Below, in pieces: positions 34,905 through 46,014 of a stretch of DNA of 64,000 nt (positions within the stretch are counted from its first letter, which is position 1; each line of letters opens with the position of its first letter). The stretch is taken from positions 21,328,931 through 21,392,930 of the forward strand of contig ML681998.1 of assembly GCA_007922195.1 (NCBI GenBank), read 5' to 3'. The position numbers and the translations under genes were made by a program. The notes below the pieces were generated by a model, which saw only the letters and a program-made list of their open reading frames with translations, was not told where the DNA came from and did no database searches. Origin of the DNA: Podocnemis expansa. Taxonomy: Eukaryota; Chordata; Testudines; Podocnemididae.

Positions 34905-35172
34905 CACAGATGCTGAAGCAGCAAAATCCATTTGGCAAGGACTCTGGGTGTTTTTGCCTTCCTTTGTAGCGTGGGGCATGGCTCACTTGCTGGTGGATTC
35001 TCTGTACATTAAAGACTTTAAATCATGTTTTGAGGACTTTAATAACTCAGTCATTGTCTGGGGGTTTATTACAGAAGTGGGTGAATGAGGTTTTGTGGCC
35101 TGCATTGTGTAGGTTGGCAGACTAGAATAGATGATCATATTGGTCCTTTCTGACCTTAGAGTCTGTGATGTT
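34905..35172 (+). mobile_element. CR1 3' end, turtle-type tail, sense
   Basis: TTGCCTTCCTTTGTAGCGTG, GGACTTTAATAACTCAGTC, GGGTTTATTACAGAAGTGGG, GTGGCCTGCATTGTG, TAGATGATCATATTGGTCC and TTTCTGACCTTAGAGTCTG match the copy at 55140-55375 in order. This 3' tail is the one I associate with turtle CR1. 5'-truncated. Confidence 0.8.
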
Positions 35173-35174
35173 TT

Positions 35175-36760
35175 TAGGAGCTGCAAGCACAGTTCTACCC
35201 CTTGACTGGGTATACAGACCTGTCAGACAAATACAGAATAGCTTTGGAGACTGGATCATGGTGTAAAATGACAGGCAGCTTATTACAGTGCACATCATAC
35301 TGTAAAGACTTCTTCCCCCATGTCAACTGCCTGTGACCATTGTGTAGTATACATTACTACCAAAGAGAGTGTTCATCTTAAGGCCTTTAAATATCTCCTT
35401 GGTGTGATTAAAGTAATGGCCATTATAAGGACTGGAAATCTATATGATGAAAAGAAGGCTCTTGGTTCTTTGACAGGTAGGCAGCAAAGTCACAAACTGA
35501 CTTCTGAGATTACATGCCTGTCTTGCATCAGCAGCAGTGCCAAACACTGGGGAGATGGAGTAACTTATGAATCAGCATTAGGGAGAAGAAGAAATTTTGG
35601 ATTTCTTGCCATTAAAGCAAACTGAATAACTCTAGAATAAATGATACCAGGGGGAGTCAAATCCCAACTGAAGAAAAAGTGATAAATCTGACATTCAAGA
35701 TGTTACCTTGACTGACGGTAATTTTGGTAACCCAAAACTTTTATCTGCTGAACATAACACAGAATTCTTATGAATTTAGTCAAAAATATTTGAATTCACT
35801 TGACATTCTTGGTCAAAACAGAAATTAACTTCTTGCTGTTCATGACCACTAGGCACAGTTGTATTAGTAGTTGGATAAAAAGCAGCTAACTTTTTTATTT
35901 GTGCTAAATATGTTGTAAACATACTCTCCTGATGAGCAAACAGGAGCCAAGAACAAGGATCTTAAGAGATGAGCTGCCCCATACCTGTTTACAAGTCAGT
36001 TATTCATTTTACATAGAGTTCTGCATAGTGACTTCTTAAAATTTAAATGAGAAACATGGTCAGCAATGCATGCAAAATGTTCATTCATTGTAGTAAACTA
36101 TAAAAAATATTGCTTTTATGCAATGAGAATGCCATTGTAGAATTTTAAAAGGCGTAGAAATAAAAGACTCAGGATTGGAGTGATTTAAACAAACTCACTA
36201 GGATATAGTAGATGATTAAAATACAATCTATAATTACATTACACTGGTATCAGGTAAGGATAAAAGCCTATAAATACACTGGGGTCAGGGTAAGCATAAA
36301 AAATGAAACAGTTATTTGAATAATCTGAGATCAAGTTGCAGTAATTAAAAATGAATGTATTATTCAAATGAAGGAATTAGGTTACAACACTCCTCATATG
36401 AAAATATTATTGTGACAGACTGAAATAAGTTGGAAATGACTTGGATAAAAATGGGTAAAGAAATATAATGACTTACATTGGTGAAAAAGTAGATAATTAC
36501 TTTAGAGCAGAGAATTTTTGGATATTGAATATTCACTCTCTTCCCTCAAATCCCTCGCCCGGACTGTCACCTTTCTATTGATCTCTCAACCGACACCACC
36601 ACTCCTAGTTTCTTTCTGGACTCCACTGTCTAATGTACATATATTAATCCACTGAAAAGTAGAATTGCTGTAGAGCTCTGTGATCTTTGCACCCATAAAA
36701 AATAACAGCATGCATATGTAATAAGAGTTCTTGTTGTAGTTGTTATAGCCCTGCTTGTCC
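35175..36760. other. Intronic sequence, nothing recognised
   Basis: Contains a 101-codon ORF at 35320-35625 without recognisable domains or repeat similarity. It lacks support as a gene. Otherwise AT-rich. Confidence 0.4.
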
Positions 36761-36770
36761 CAGAGTATTA

Positions 36771-36968
36771 GAAAGATACAATATATGAGATGAAACCTTT
36801 TACTGAACCAGCTTCCCATAGTGAGACAAGCTTCAGAGCTACACAGAGCTCTTCAAGATACCTTCAGCACCTGAAAAGAGCTCAGTGTACAATACCTCAG
36901 AAGCTTGTCTGTTTCACCAAGAAAAGTCAGTCCAATAAAAGATAATCACCTCGTCTATCTAGTCTCTC
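36771..36968. mobile_element. Second-type PLE-like inverted terminus pair, copy 2
   Basis: The left arm has ACCTTTTACTGAACCAGC, GAGACAAGCTTCAGAGCT and ACACAGAGCTCTTCAAG. The right arm has CACCTGAAAAGAGCTC, AGAAGCTTGTCTGTTTCACC and GTCCAATAAAAGATAATCACC. The arms are inverted copies of each other and match the element at 12261-12426. In the left arm, sense strand, an AGAGCT-CTGTGT-AGCTCT stem sits between CTTGA and GAAGC, a worn version of a CTGAAGA...GAAA arrangement. Confidence 0.5.
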
Positions 36969-37174
36969 GAGCTAGTAACAGGGAATCCTCACTTCTTCCC
37001 TTACTCCCATAAATGCACACGTTGCCATCCCAATAGCTTTTGTTAACTGTGATCCAAATTGCTTCCACAACCCATTTCCCCTATTTTATGTGTCACTCCC
37101 TGTTCAGCTTTGGGACCAAGTTGTACAATGCAGACTCACTCAATATATCACATACCCATGCAGCTGGTTTCATT

Positions 37175-37584
37175 GGCTATGTCTGCATCTAAAATCTTAG
37201 TTTGGACTTGGTTACTCCAAACTAAGTAGTTTGAAACTTAGTTTGAACTAAGCACTTTTTTTAGTTCAAACAAACTTTTAGTTCAAACTAGCCACAATTT
37301 TTTTGTTTCAACTTAGTTTTTAGTTTGAACTAAAACAGCGCAGTTAGTTCAAACTAAAACTACATGCTTAGTTCAAACTCACCACTAGTTTGAAACTATT
37401 TAGTTTGAACTTTCATTTCTTCATTGTGCTAGTCCGAACTAGATATGCAAATTAACCAGCTGAACTAACTAGTTCGAACTAAGCTTTTTTTAGTTCAAAC
37501 TAGGCAGAGCCTAGTGTAAACAGGGTCCAAATTAGTTCAAATTAAGTCTCCTTAATTCAAACTAATTTGCTAGTGTAGCCATAG
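37175..37584. repeat. AGTTTGAACTA foldback MITE, copy 1
   Basis: The left end GGCTATGTCTGCATCTA and right end CTAGTGTAGCCATAG are inverted terminal repeats. Between them are many copies of the near-palindrome AGTTTGAACTA/TAGTTCAAACT in both orientations. A second copy lies at 48606-48976. No coding capacity; non-autonomous DNA element by structure. Confidence 0.8.
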
Positions 37585-37589
37585 ACGTT

Positions 37590-40500
37590 GAGTTCAAGCT
37601 CACAGATTCAGTACTACCTTGGCCACATAGCTATCACAAAAGCTGGCCCTTAGATAGTAAATTCTGTGGGTGGGAACCTCTCCAGGAGGTGCCATGGTAA
37701 CTACCTAAAGCACTGAAGGATTACTTATTATTAATTGTAATTAATAATGAATGAAACTGTAAGCAGATTGACTTTTTTGAAGTAGTAACCTTTGTGTTCC
37801 TTGTATCAATTAACTTTTGAAAATATGTTTAAGGCTCCGTTTTTGCTCCGTGAACATTGACCCTTAATTGGTATTCTTATTGAAGGAGGAGATAGCTATG
37901 GTGCTCTGTAGGAGTCCCTGAAGCTACTTTGATGGGTTCATTCAGAATTATTTCAGGGTTACATGTCAGTACCAAAGCAAAGGGCTGAGACAAGTTTAAT
38001 CAAGTTTGTACTTTGACTACTGCAACCTCCAACTCCTTTCCCTTCCTGATAATTCACCTCATGTCCTTCCAGTAAATACAAAATTTACTAAAAAGTTTAA
38101 TCAGCTCACCTAACACAATGATCGTGTCCAGTTGCCCTTAAATCCCTTTTCTTGCTTCCTGTAGCTTTCCATAGGAGATTGAAGCTTTTCACTCTTAAAA
38201 CCCTCTAACAGCTTCTTCATGCCTGTCTTTCCTTGTTTCCTTTGTCTTTCCCACCACATACCCTCTTTGCTTAGAATAATATACTTGCTGAAGTTCCCCT
38301 TTCATATCCTTCCCCCACTCCCAACTCATTGCTTTCTTGAGAAGCCATTTATGCTGGAACTTCCTGCCTCATCTTCCCTCCTCCTCATCCTTACTGTCTT
38401 TTCACTTTGGTGTCTAGAAAACATGTTATGCTATTAGATGAAGCTGATATTTCTGAGCTAATATTTAACATAACAATTCTTTAATTATAAAAGAAAGGAA
38501 TAAATGTGGTTAAATGCAAATCACCCAATCACTTTCTCGCAGCAATCACACAACAAAATCTTTTTAGAAAAATACATTACAGTTGTGGCTTTACAGTGAT
38601 TTAATAACTTCCCAGTTCCAGCTCTTCATTGACTTTTCACCTACATGAGCAGTTAATGCAGCTGTTACTACTGTACATACAATAAATGTGAAATGTGATA
38701 TAACCCTATTAATTCACATCTGTAGAGATTATAATTTTCTTAATTATCCTCAATTGATGATAACTGAATGAGATGGAATACAGTGATGCCTATGTGGTTC
38801 ATGTTTCTTGCATAATCCTTATCTACAATAGTTTCTTGAAGAATTTTGTTTATCCCAACTAGTTATTGATTACCTATACAACTGACTTCTCATCATAATG
38901 AAGAGCTTTACTTTTTAGCTAGTCATCATCCAGACATGCTGGTTGCTGTAGGGATTGGAGAGAGTTCTGAATTTGTGGAATAGCAGACTTATTGACGTGT
39001 GTTTGTGTTACAATTTATGTACATCATCCTACTGGATAGTAGTTTAACAATATTCAGTTAATAGCATATCAGTTTGTATGAAATTAAAACAGAGAAGGAG
39101 GAAGGGTAAGAGAATATGAAGGAAAGAAGAGGATTGAAAAACAGAAGTGAAAAGAAGTGAAAAAAGAGAGTTAATCAAAGTGTGAGGGGGAAGAGGTACC
39201 AAATGAGGATCAGCTAGGACTAGGTGATGAAATAGATACCTAAAATAAGATAAAAATAAGACTCTGATCGTGTGAGAAGTTCAGAGCACTAGGGAAGAAA
39301 GGAAGCACTTCAGCCAATCCTGACTCAGCTCTGCTGTGGTCTGCCAACCAACCAGAGTCCTAGTCACAGTAGGTTGGGCTGGCTCCCAGAGAACCACTGC
39401 ACTATCCCCCACCCCAACTGTTCACTGACAGTCACTTGGCATGCTAATCTGATTCACTGCACATTGCACGAAGCTCAAATAAGAAAAAGAAAAAGTATCT
39501 GGGGCCCACGTGGGAACAAGTCAATCAAAGGCCCGCTGGGACTGAGCCAACCAAAGGCCACCATGCTGAATGACTGACAGTGAGTGGGTGGGGGGGAAGG
39601 TGGGAACCTAGCCTGCCTGTGGCTGTGACTGAGACAGTTTGCCTGCTGCCAGAATGGTAGGGCAGGTGGAAAGGGAAGGAGGAGGGGAGACTGGGAGCAG
39701 CCAGGAAGAGGAAGGGGGCTCCAGGAGCTGCACAATCAGAGAAGCAATGTCAGGGAGCCAGCATGGCAAAGGGAAGACCACGGGGTAGAGAAGGGGAAAG
39801 GGGAGCCCATGCCTCTCTGAATGTGGCAGAGGAAAGGGTTGGGGAGCCCATCTGGATACATGGCCCACAACAGGTGTCCTGCCCTCCAATGTGGCCCCCC
39901 ACATTGAATGAGTTTGACACCCCTATTCTAAATCCAGTTTCTGCTCCACCGGGAAGAGCTTTCTGATGTAAGAACTGTGAAAGCACATTTTTGAAAATAG
40001 GATAGTTTGGATTATCCTTTCAGGGTGAAGGAGGCAGAGTCTAATAGAAGCAGCAAAGGAGCATTTAGTAGTTATGAAATGTGGATGCAGATATTTGTCC
40101 TAAATATGAAAATATCTCCAGCAGGTTGTAGATACTGGGAGGTTTGCTGCCTTGTCAGTAGGCTCGTGTTTAGTAGACTTCATTTAGTCTTTTTTTCTGA
40201 GTTATATATTGGTTAGGCAGTGATAAACTACAGTTTTCCATTGCACCAGATTGTTGACAGCCTTTATAGTGCAAAGATGTTGCAAGATGTCCTTGGAAAA
40301 CAGGAGGATGAGTCATCAGTAAGTTTTAGCTGCCAGTAACACTGGCTGGTGAAGTGTGAAGATGAATCCTGGGATGAGGAGGTGGTGTGATTAGGGCTGC
40401 ATCAGTGTACAGCTTCAATAGCAGGTTAGATTTTTAAAGCACGCTAGGAGGCTTGAGTTGTATTTGTCACCAGTTCTTCCAATCTGCTACATAAAAATCT

Positions 40501-41130
40501 TCCTTCTAAGTGATGGCCCAAACCTTTGATGGAATATCTCTTATATCACTGATAGAAATCAAAAAACAAGCAATTGGAGCCTGTTTAATCCATGCAGCGA
40601 GCACATAGGCCCACTACACAGTCACTTGATTGCAGCTTCCCTGAAGCCCCAATGCAGAGCTTTGTGTTAGCCCTCTGCATCTGGGAGAATTTTACCCCAG
40701 TATAAAATCACCTGCTCTTCTAAGAGCCAGATTATGTGGGATCAATGTGTCCTTGTCTCTGAATTTCTGCATTACTTACACAAGACACTAAGAGGTACAT
40801 TTTCAACACTTGCACAAAGTGTTAGCATAATGATTCCCATTTATTGAAGCAGGAGTCATGCAGCTAAAACCAGCCCAAGGCATTCTTTAATGCTTTTTGC
40901 TTTTGCTTTATGTATTTCATTGCCTTTGATTTACTAACAGTAGTATAAGCTACAGTGGACACTGAGAGTGTTACAGAGGACCAAGAGATGCTGTATCCAG
41001 TACATCATTCTTGCTACTCAGGATGGCTTTCTAGCTAATAATAGATTGTAGCAGTACAGTATTAAGAGTTAGTTCTAATACTGTGTGTGCTGGAAGGAAT
41101 ATAACAACTACCCCAGTTTATTTCATGGGA
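37590..41130. other. Intronic sequence with one possible MITE end
   Basis: Mostly unrecognised. A GC-rich, purine-rich segment at about 39560-39924 ends AATGAGTTTGACACCCCT, which looks like a hAT-type terminus. I could not find the matching left end or a target duplication. Opposing ORFs at 39475-39986 in this GC-rich part are shadows. Confidence 0.4.
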
Positions 41131-41136
41131 TTTTAC

Positions 41137-41509
41137 AGGTAGCAGGTCCATGCAAGCCCCCCCGCAGATCAGACACGCAGTCATCCACTTTATGCTCCAA
41201 CCAGGGCTCTTTACTTACAAACTTAACTCACCACCATATACAAAGATACACTCCAGCCTAAGTGCCCCAGGGGCCTCGCTACTCCAGCCACTGGTCAAGA
41301 GAAGCTCACCTTCTGCTACAGCTTCTCCCTCTGCTGGTTGTTTGCTGACCTTCCTGGGAACCTTTATAGAGCCTGGCATAACAATCCAGCAGCTATTCTT
41401 CAGTAACCCATCCCATGCAGGCTTTACTTAGCCACTTCACAATCCTTTTAATTAGGGCCCCATTGGCAGGGGGCTGAACCAGCCTGGCTGCTCCCAGCAC
41501 CCTGTCACA
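41137..41509 (-). mobile_element. Possible solo LTR, minus strand
   Basis: Read on the minus strand the segment starts TGTGACAGGGTGCTGGGAGC. It has CTCTATAAAGG (a TATA-like box) about 40 percent along and AAGTAAAGAGCC (weak polyadenylation signal) later, and it ends near CTGCTACCT. The flanks TTTAC and TATAC could be a worn 5-bp target duplication. The lack of a canonical CA end leaves this tentative. Confidence 0.35.
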
Positions 41510-41514
41510 TATAC

Positions 41515-41945
41515 AAGGAAAATAAACTGCAATAAATAGCTAGTGACAGAACAATATGCTGGGGATCAGAATATATAGGTCCTAATTTGCACATTGTTCC
41601 CTGTGCTTGCAGCATTGCTTTGGTGAACTCAGACTCGCTGCCAGACCTGATGTGGATCTGTACTGACAAGGCCTCCACAGTGGTACTCTCTGTACCGACA
41701 GGGCGTCCATTAGCTTCCCCTTGTAAGGGAATTCCCTACTCACAGAAGATGGCTCTGGGATGATGATACAGCTCCGCTCAGGGAAGCTGTGACTGGATCA
41801 TAAGGTTTATCTACTGCTCCCCTTGCCTGTATACTATCACACCTGGCCTCACAGCAGTATCCATGTGCAGGTAGTCCTTTCTAGAGACCAAGAGAAGAAG
41901 AAGACTGTTGTTGCTAAGCCAAAACAAAAAACAAACAAAAATTTT
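41515..41945. other. Intronic sequence, nothing recognised
   Basis: No repeat or exon supported. Confidence 0.4.
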
Positions 41946-41947
41946 TT

Positions 41948-42136
41948 TAGAAAAGAGGAGTCCTATGGTACTTTTAAAAAATAACACAATTATTTTTGCA
42001 TGAGTTTTTGTGGGTAAAGTTCCACTTTGTCAGATGCTGACGAAGAAGGACTTCACCACAAAAGCTCATGCGATAAATAATTTTTTTAGTCTTTAAAAGT
42101 GCCACAGACTAACATGGCTAGCCCTTCAGAACTTGG
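41948..42136. mobile_element. Penelope-like terminus, head-to-head inverted pair (copy F)
   Basis: The left minus-strand arm has GAGGAGTCCTATGGTACTTT, TGCATGAGTTTTTGTGGG and TCCACTTTGTCAGATG. The right plus-strand arm has GCTGACGAAGAAGG, CACAAAAGCTCATGCGATAA, AGTCTTTAAAAGTGCC and AGACTAACATGGCTAGCCC. CTGACGA is intact in the right arm but GAAA reads AAAA. The pair meets at the ribozyme-like segment. Confidence 0.75.
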
Positions 42137-42506
42137 TACTAAGGCAGTTGATCTGTGTGCAGAAGGCCCTCTATATACAAATTGTGGCATTACAGATGGG
42201 GCTCTTGCTATCCATGGTAATATTTACTATTAACAGAAATGGAAGTTAACTTTTAGTGCCCCAACAACAGCTTAACTACATGAATAGTAGGGAGTGGCTG
42301 GTTCTGCATAATTTCCTTATTTAATTTTAGAGAGGTAGGTGTGGAGTAATGGATTTTTATCAGAGATTTTAACAGAGGAGAGTGTGTCAGAGCTGCAGTA
42401 TAATAAAGGGATCTGTACTAAAACGTTGGTGCCTAGTAAATTGAAAATCTGGCACTGGATTTCCTTTCAGTAGCTCAGTGTATTCCATGGCTTGCCTTCT
42501 GATGGC

Positions 42507-42795
42507 GTGTCATAGAATCATAGAAACAGGAAGGCACCATGAGAAGTCATTGAGTCCAGGCCCCTGCACTCATGGCAGGACCAAGTACCACCTTAAACTA
42601 TCCCTGACAGGTGTATGTCTAGCCTGCTCTTAAAATCTTCCAGTGATGGAGACTCCACAGCCTGCCTAGGCAACTTATTCCGGTGGTTAATCACCTTGAC
42701 AGTTACAATTTTTTTTCTAATGTCCTGACTATGGGGTTTGAATGTCATAGGGTCAGAGCACAATAGATACTCCCTGGTTACCACTTTTCTGACAT
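42507..42795 (-). mobile_element. CR1 3' end, antisense
   Basis: On the plus strand, CATAGAATCATAGAAACAGG, GAGTCCAGGCCCCTGC, AGTGATGGAGACTCCAC, TTATTCCGGTGGTTAATCAC and TTTTTTTCTAATGTCC are the reverse complement of a CR1 3' end. Similarity fades after about 42730. 5'-truncated. Confidence 0.8.
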
Positions 42796-42799
42796 AGAT

Positions 42800-43340
42800 T
42801 CTGGCCCATTACCTGGTCATGTTTGATGGGTTAAGTATAAGAGCCCATTTTTTTGTGTAGAAATAAAAATTCACTTTTTTGACAGCTTTGGTGTTCATCA
42901 GATTATTTTCTGTAACTGTTACAATAACTAACGTGTTTGCACATGTTTTATCCACAGTGCTCTCTAGTTCCTTTGAAAATTCAAATTTAACTACATCTGT
43001 GTCAACTAGGCAATTCAGTTTCTTTGTTTATATTTCTTAGAATAGTCATGCATCTGAAGAAATCAAATGTTACGTAAATGTGCTGCAAAGGGGTTTGTTC
43101 AGCTTTAAAGGAGTGGGTGATGTGACCTCTTGAAGGACAAATGATATTGTCTCTGACTGTCCCAGGGACAGCAAAGATTTCAGTATTGGTAAGATTTCAG
43201 ATTATGGTATTTTTGTTTTATGATTCTTTCTGATCATTTGTTTGTTCTTTTAGATTTGTGCCAGTGCACTGTAATCTTCTTTAGACATAGATGTGTCTCT
43301 CTGTTTATTTAAGGTATTTCCAAGTAGTCCCGCACTGTAG
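42800..43340. other. Intronic sequence, nothing recognised
   Basis: No repeat or exon supported. Confidence 0.4.
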
Positions 43341-43349
43341 TGTCTAAGC

Positions 43350-43815
43350 CACTAGTTTTCAACCTTTTTGGCTCAAGGGTCACAGATATCATTTTTACAA
43401 CACTGAAGGACCACCAGGCTCTGCCAGCAGCTCCCTCATCTCCCACTGCAGCCAGACAGAAGGAGTTCACTGAGGAGGCTGCCAGCAGGGAAACAGTGTC
43501 CAACCAGTATTTCTGTGTGCTCCACCTAGGTCCCCAGGCACTGTTTCCTTTCTGCAGTCAGGAGATCAGTGCTCCCCTCCCTCTGACATCCTCAGAGACC
43601 TCAGTGCCTATAGATATAGGCAGAGTGCTTTGCCATGATCCCTGCTACAGCTGGAAGAGGGAAGTGCTGCTGACCTCCCATCCCCTTGGCTGCAGCAAGG
43701 AGCTAGCAATGGTCTTTTAGCCCCACAGCAATGTGCTCCATTTGGCTCCTTAGGTAGCAACTCCCTTCTGCAGCCAGCAGGAGGGGAACCATGGGCCACA
43801 GGCTGGGAACCACTG
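43350..43815. mobile_element. hAT-type MITE, 466 bp, with 8-bp TSD
   Basis: The left end CACTAGTTTTCAACCTTTTT and right end CAGGCTGGGAACCACTG are inverted repeats of the CAGTGG type. The flanks GTCTAAGC (43342-43349) and GTCTAAGT (43816-43823) differ at the last base only. The 126-codon plus ORF inside has no transposase signature. Confidence 0.82.
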
Positions 43816-43824
43816 GTCTAAGTA

Positions 43825-45430
43825 GTGAGATTTAACTCTCTTATGCAACTTACTAGTATGCCTATGACACTTTAGTGTCCTTGACCTCTAAGTCAGATAG
43901 TGCCAATCCTTCTGCTTTGTTGTTACAGCACAAAAATATCGCCTGTTCTTAGAAGCATCCAGCATGAGGCTATAGTATATAAAGGGTTATAAGAGTGTGC
44001 AGGCAAACCAGCTGAAATCTCCCAGCTTTATTAGCCTTGGTGCAACAATGTAAATGTTCAGTGCAGGGTAAAATTAAATAAATAATCATTTCCCTTTCTT
44101 CCCTCCCCACCAAAAAAATGTTCATGCAGTGCATAGAGTGCCATCTGCTGGCAATCTGTGTATTTTTCCAGTGGCCTTGTTACGAACTGGCATTCCTCGG
44201 GAACTGAGCACTAGAAGTCAATACTGAACGGGGAGTATATGCAAACGATTACCAGCAAGAAAAGCATTGATGATAGCTATAGATGCCACAACACTTCTGT
44301 TATAAGATCTTATTCTGGTGTGGTCTGAGAACTACTTTAAAAATCTGGGAATTTTCCTGGTTTGTAAAGTATGCGTAGGATTTAATTTACTTTACCAAAT
44401 TTTCAGATAATATATTTTGAAAGATAGTAAAAAATGACTGTAATGGTGTCAGATAATCGCTTTTTAGCATTACTCATATGGCAGTAAAATTGCTGAATTT
44501 TAAAATATAATTACATTTTGCAAAAAAAAAAAGCCCATAAATTTCTGTGGTGGTGTTTTTAAATTAAAAAGATCATTTAAAATTATAAATAAAATATTGC
44601 TACTCGAAGAAATATATAGACTATTTACATAAACTCATATATATTCTATAATCTTTTATGATCTAATTGGTAAAATAAGACCACACATTTGAAAGACATT
44701 CATACAAATATGCTTATCTCTCAAATAATTACTTTCTGTTTAAAAAAATTAGAAAGCTTAATCATCAAATTGCCAAACTACAATTGGGTCAATTTTTGTC
44801 TCTAGATGTATATCTATATTTTTAATATAAAAGAAGTATACAAGACTACCTATATATAAGACTTTGCATAAATAAAATACATAGGTCTCTAGATTTGTTT
44901 TAAGTAATCTGAAAATGAAATATAAAAAGAAGGTCTAAATAGCTTAAAGGTCAAGTCTTTAGTGATTACCCAGACAAAATTCCCATTGACTTGAAGCGTC
45001 TAAAAGGACAGACGCTAGAAAAGCAAAGTTACTATTTGGGTTAAAATTGATTTTATTTTAAAAACATACAGAGCAGCATATATCAAAGACCACTCAGTCT
45101 AGGCATAGATTTTTTTTAGGTTTTTTTGTTGTTTATAACATACCCATACAACTTCATAATCAGTTTGGTCCCAGTCCTGCATCAATTACTCATGTTCGTA
45201 ATCCTTATGGAATGTGTTTAGTTGATTTCTTTATAGACATTTGTGTTTTGTGTCATGACTGTAGTGTGTGAGTTCTTTGCAGTCTTTTGTCCTCTCAACA
45301 TACAGAAAAAGCAAGCAAAAAGCTCTGACACTTTGCACTGTCAAGTCTTGACCTATTATGCAATTTCTTTACTTACTTGTATGCCATGCCCTTTTCCCTG
45401 TCTTTCATCCATGTGTTTGTATCTGATTTT
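43825..45430. other. Very AT-rich intronic block
   Basis: 44,400-45,000 is especially AT-rich. No repeat or exon supported. Confidence 0.4.
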
Positions 45431-45433
45431 TTT

Positions 45434-45546
45434 GATCCCTAATCCCGTAAACACATGCAAGAGTGAATAGTGCATAGTAGTAGTTCCAATGGGACTGCTC
45501 ACGTTTGAAAAGTTGCATGCATATGTGTTTGTAGGATCAAGTCCTT
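45434..45546. repeat. Foldback MITE, about 113 bp
   Basis: The left arm GATCCCTAATCCCGTAAACA continuing CATGCA is mirrored by the right arm TGCATATGTGTTTGTAGGAT continuing CAAGTCC. The centre holds CCAATGGGACTGCTCACG. This matches a self-complementary element common in turtles and crocodilians (GGATCAGGGCC ends). Confidence 0.65.
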
Positions 45547-45764
45547 AGATTCTGAGTTCTTTGGGCAGAGTGTCTTTTCTTATGCTGGGGAATTGCCTAG
45601 ATGGACAATACAGGCAATAGGAGTAATAAAAACAAGAAAATATCATCCCTAAGGAGTTGTTAGCAGATTAGGTTTTGTTTTATTCCTTTTTTCAGGTCCC
45701 TTTTTTGCACCCAACTGAAATCTATAAGGTGTTTTCATATTCACATAAGTAGAAGTAGGTTAAT

Positions 45765-46012
45765 AGATTCCAAAGCCTTGGACTGTTGTGATGATCTAGT
45801 CTGACTTCCTGTATAACACAGACCATAGATCTTCCCTAAAATAATTCCTAGATCTTAGTTTATAGAAAATATCCAATCTTGATTGAAAATTTTTCAGTGG
45901 TGGTAAATAGTTTCAATTGTGAAATAACCTCACCTTTAAAAAGGTATGTCTTATTACCAGGCCAAAGTTCTCTAGCTTCAGCTTCGTGCTGCTGGAGTGA
46001 GGTAGCCTGAGG
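45765..46012 (-). mobile_element. CR1 3' region, antisense
   Basis: On the plus strand, TGATGATCTAGTCTGACTTC, CTGTATAACACAGACCATAG, CTTCCCTAAAATAATTCC, AATATCCAATCTTGATTG and CTCTAGCTTCAGCTTC follow the reverse complement of a turtle CR1 copy. No open frame remains. Confidence 0.82.
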
Positions 46013-46014
46013 AG

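Noticed and set aside
35320..35625. 101-codon ORF as a candidate exon or gene
   Set aside because: No homology recognised, no acceptor/donor pair giving continuity with ZFPM2, and codon content looks random.
39560..39924. Possible hAT element ending TTTGACACCCCT
   Set aside because: Only one end is recognisable; no matching left end or 8-bp duplication was found.
43340..43720. 126-codon plus-strand ORF
   Set aside because: It is contained almost wholly in a hAT MITE with a target duplication and has no transposase signature.
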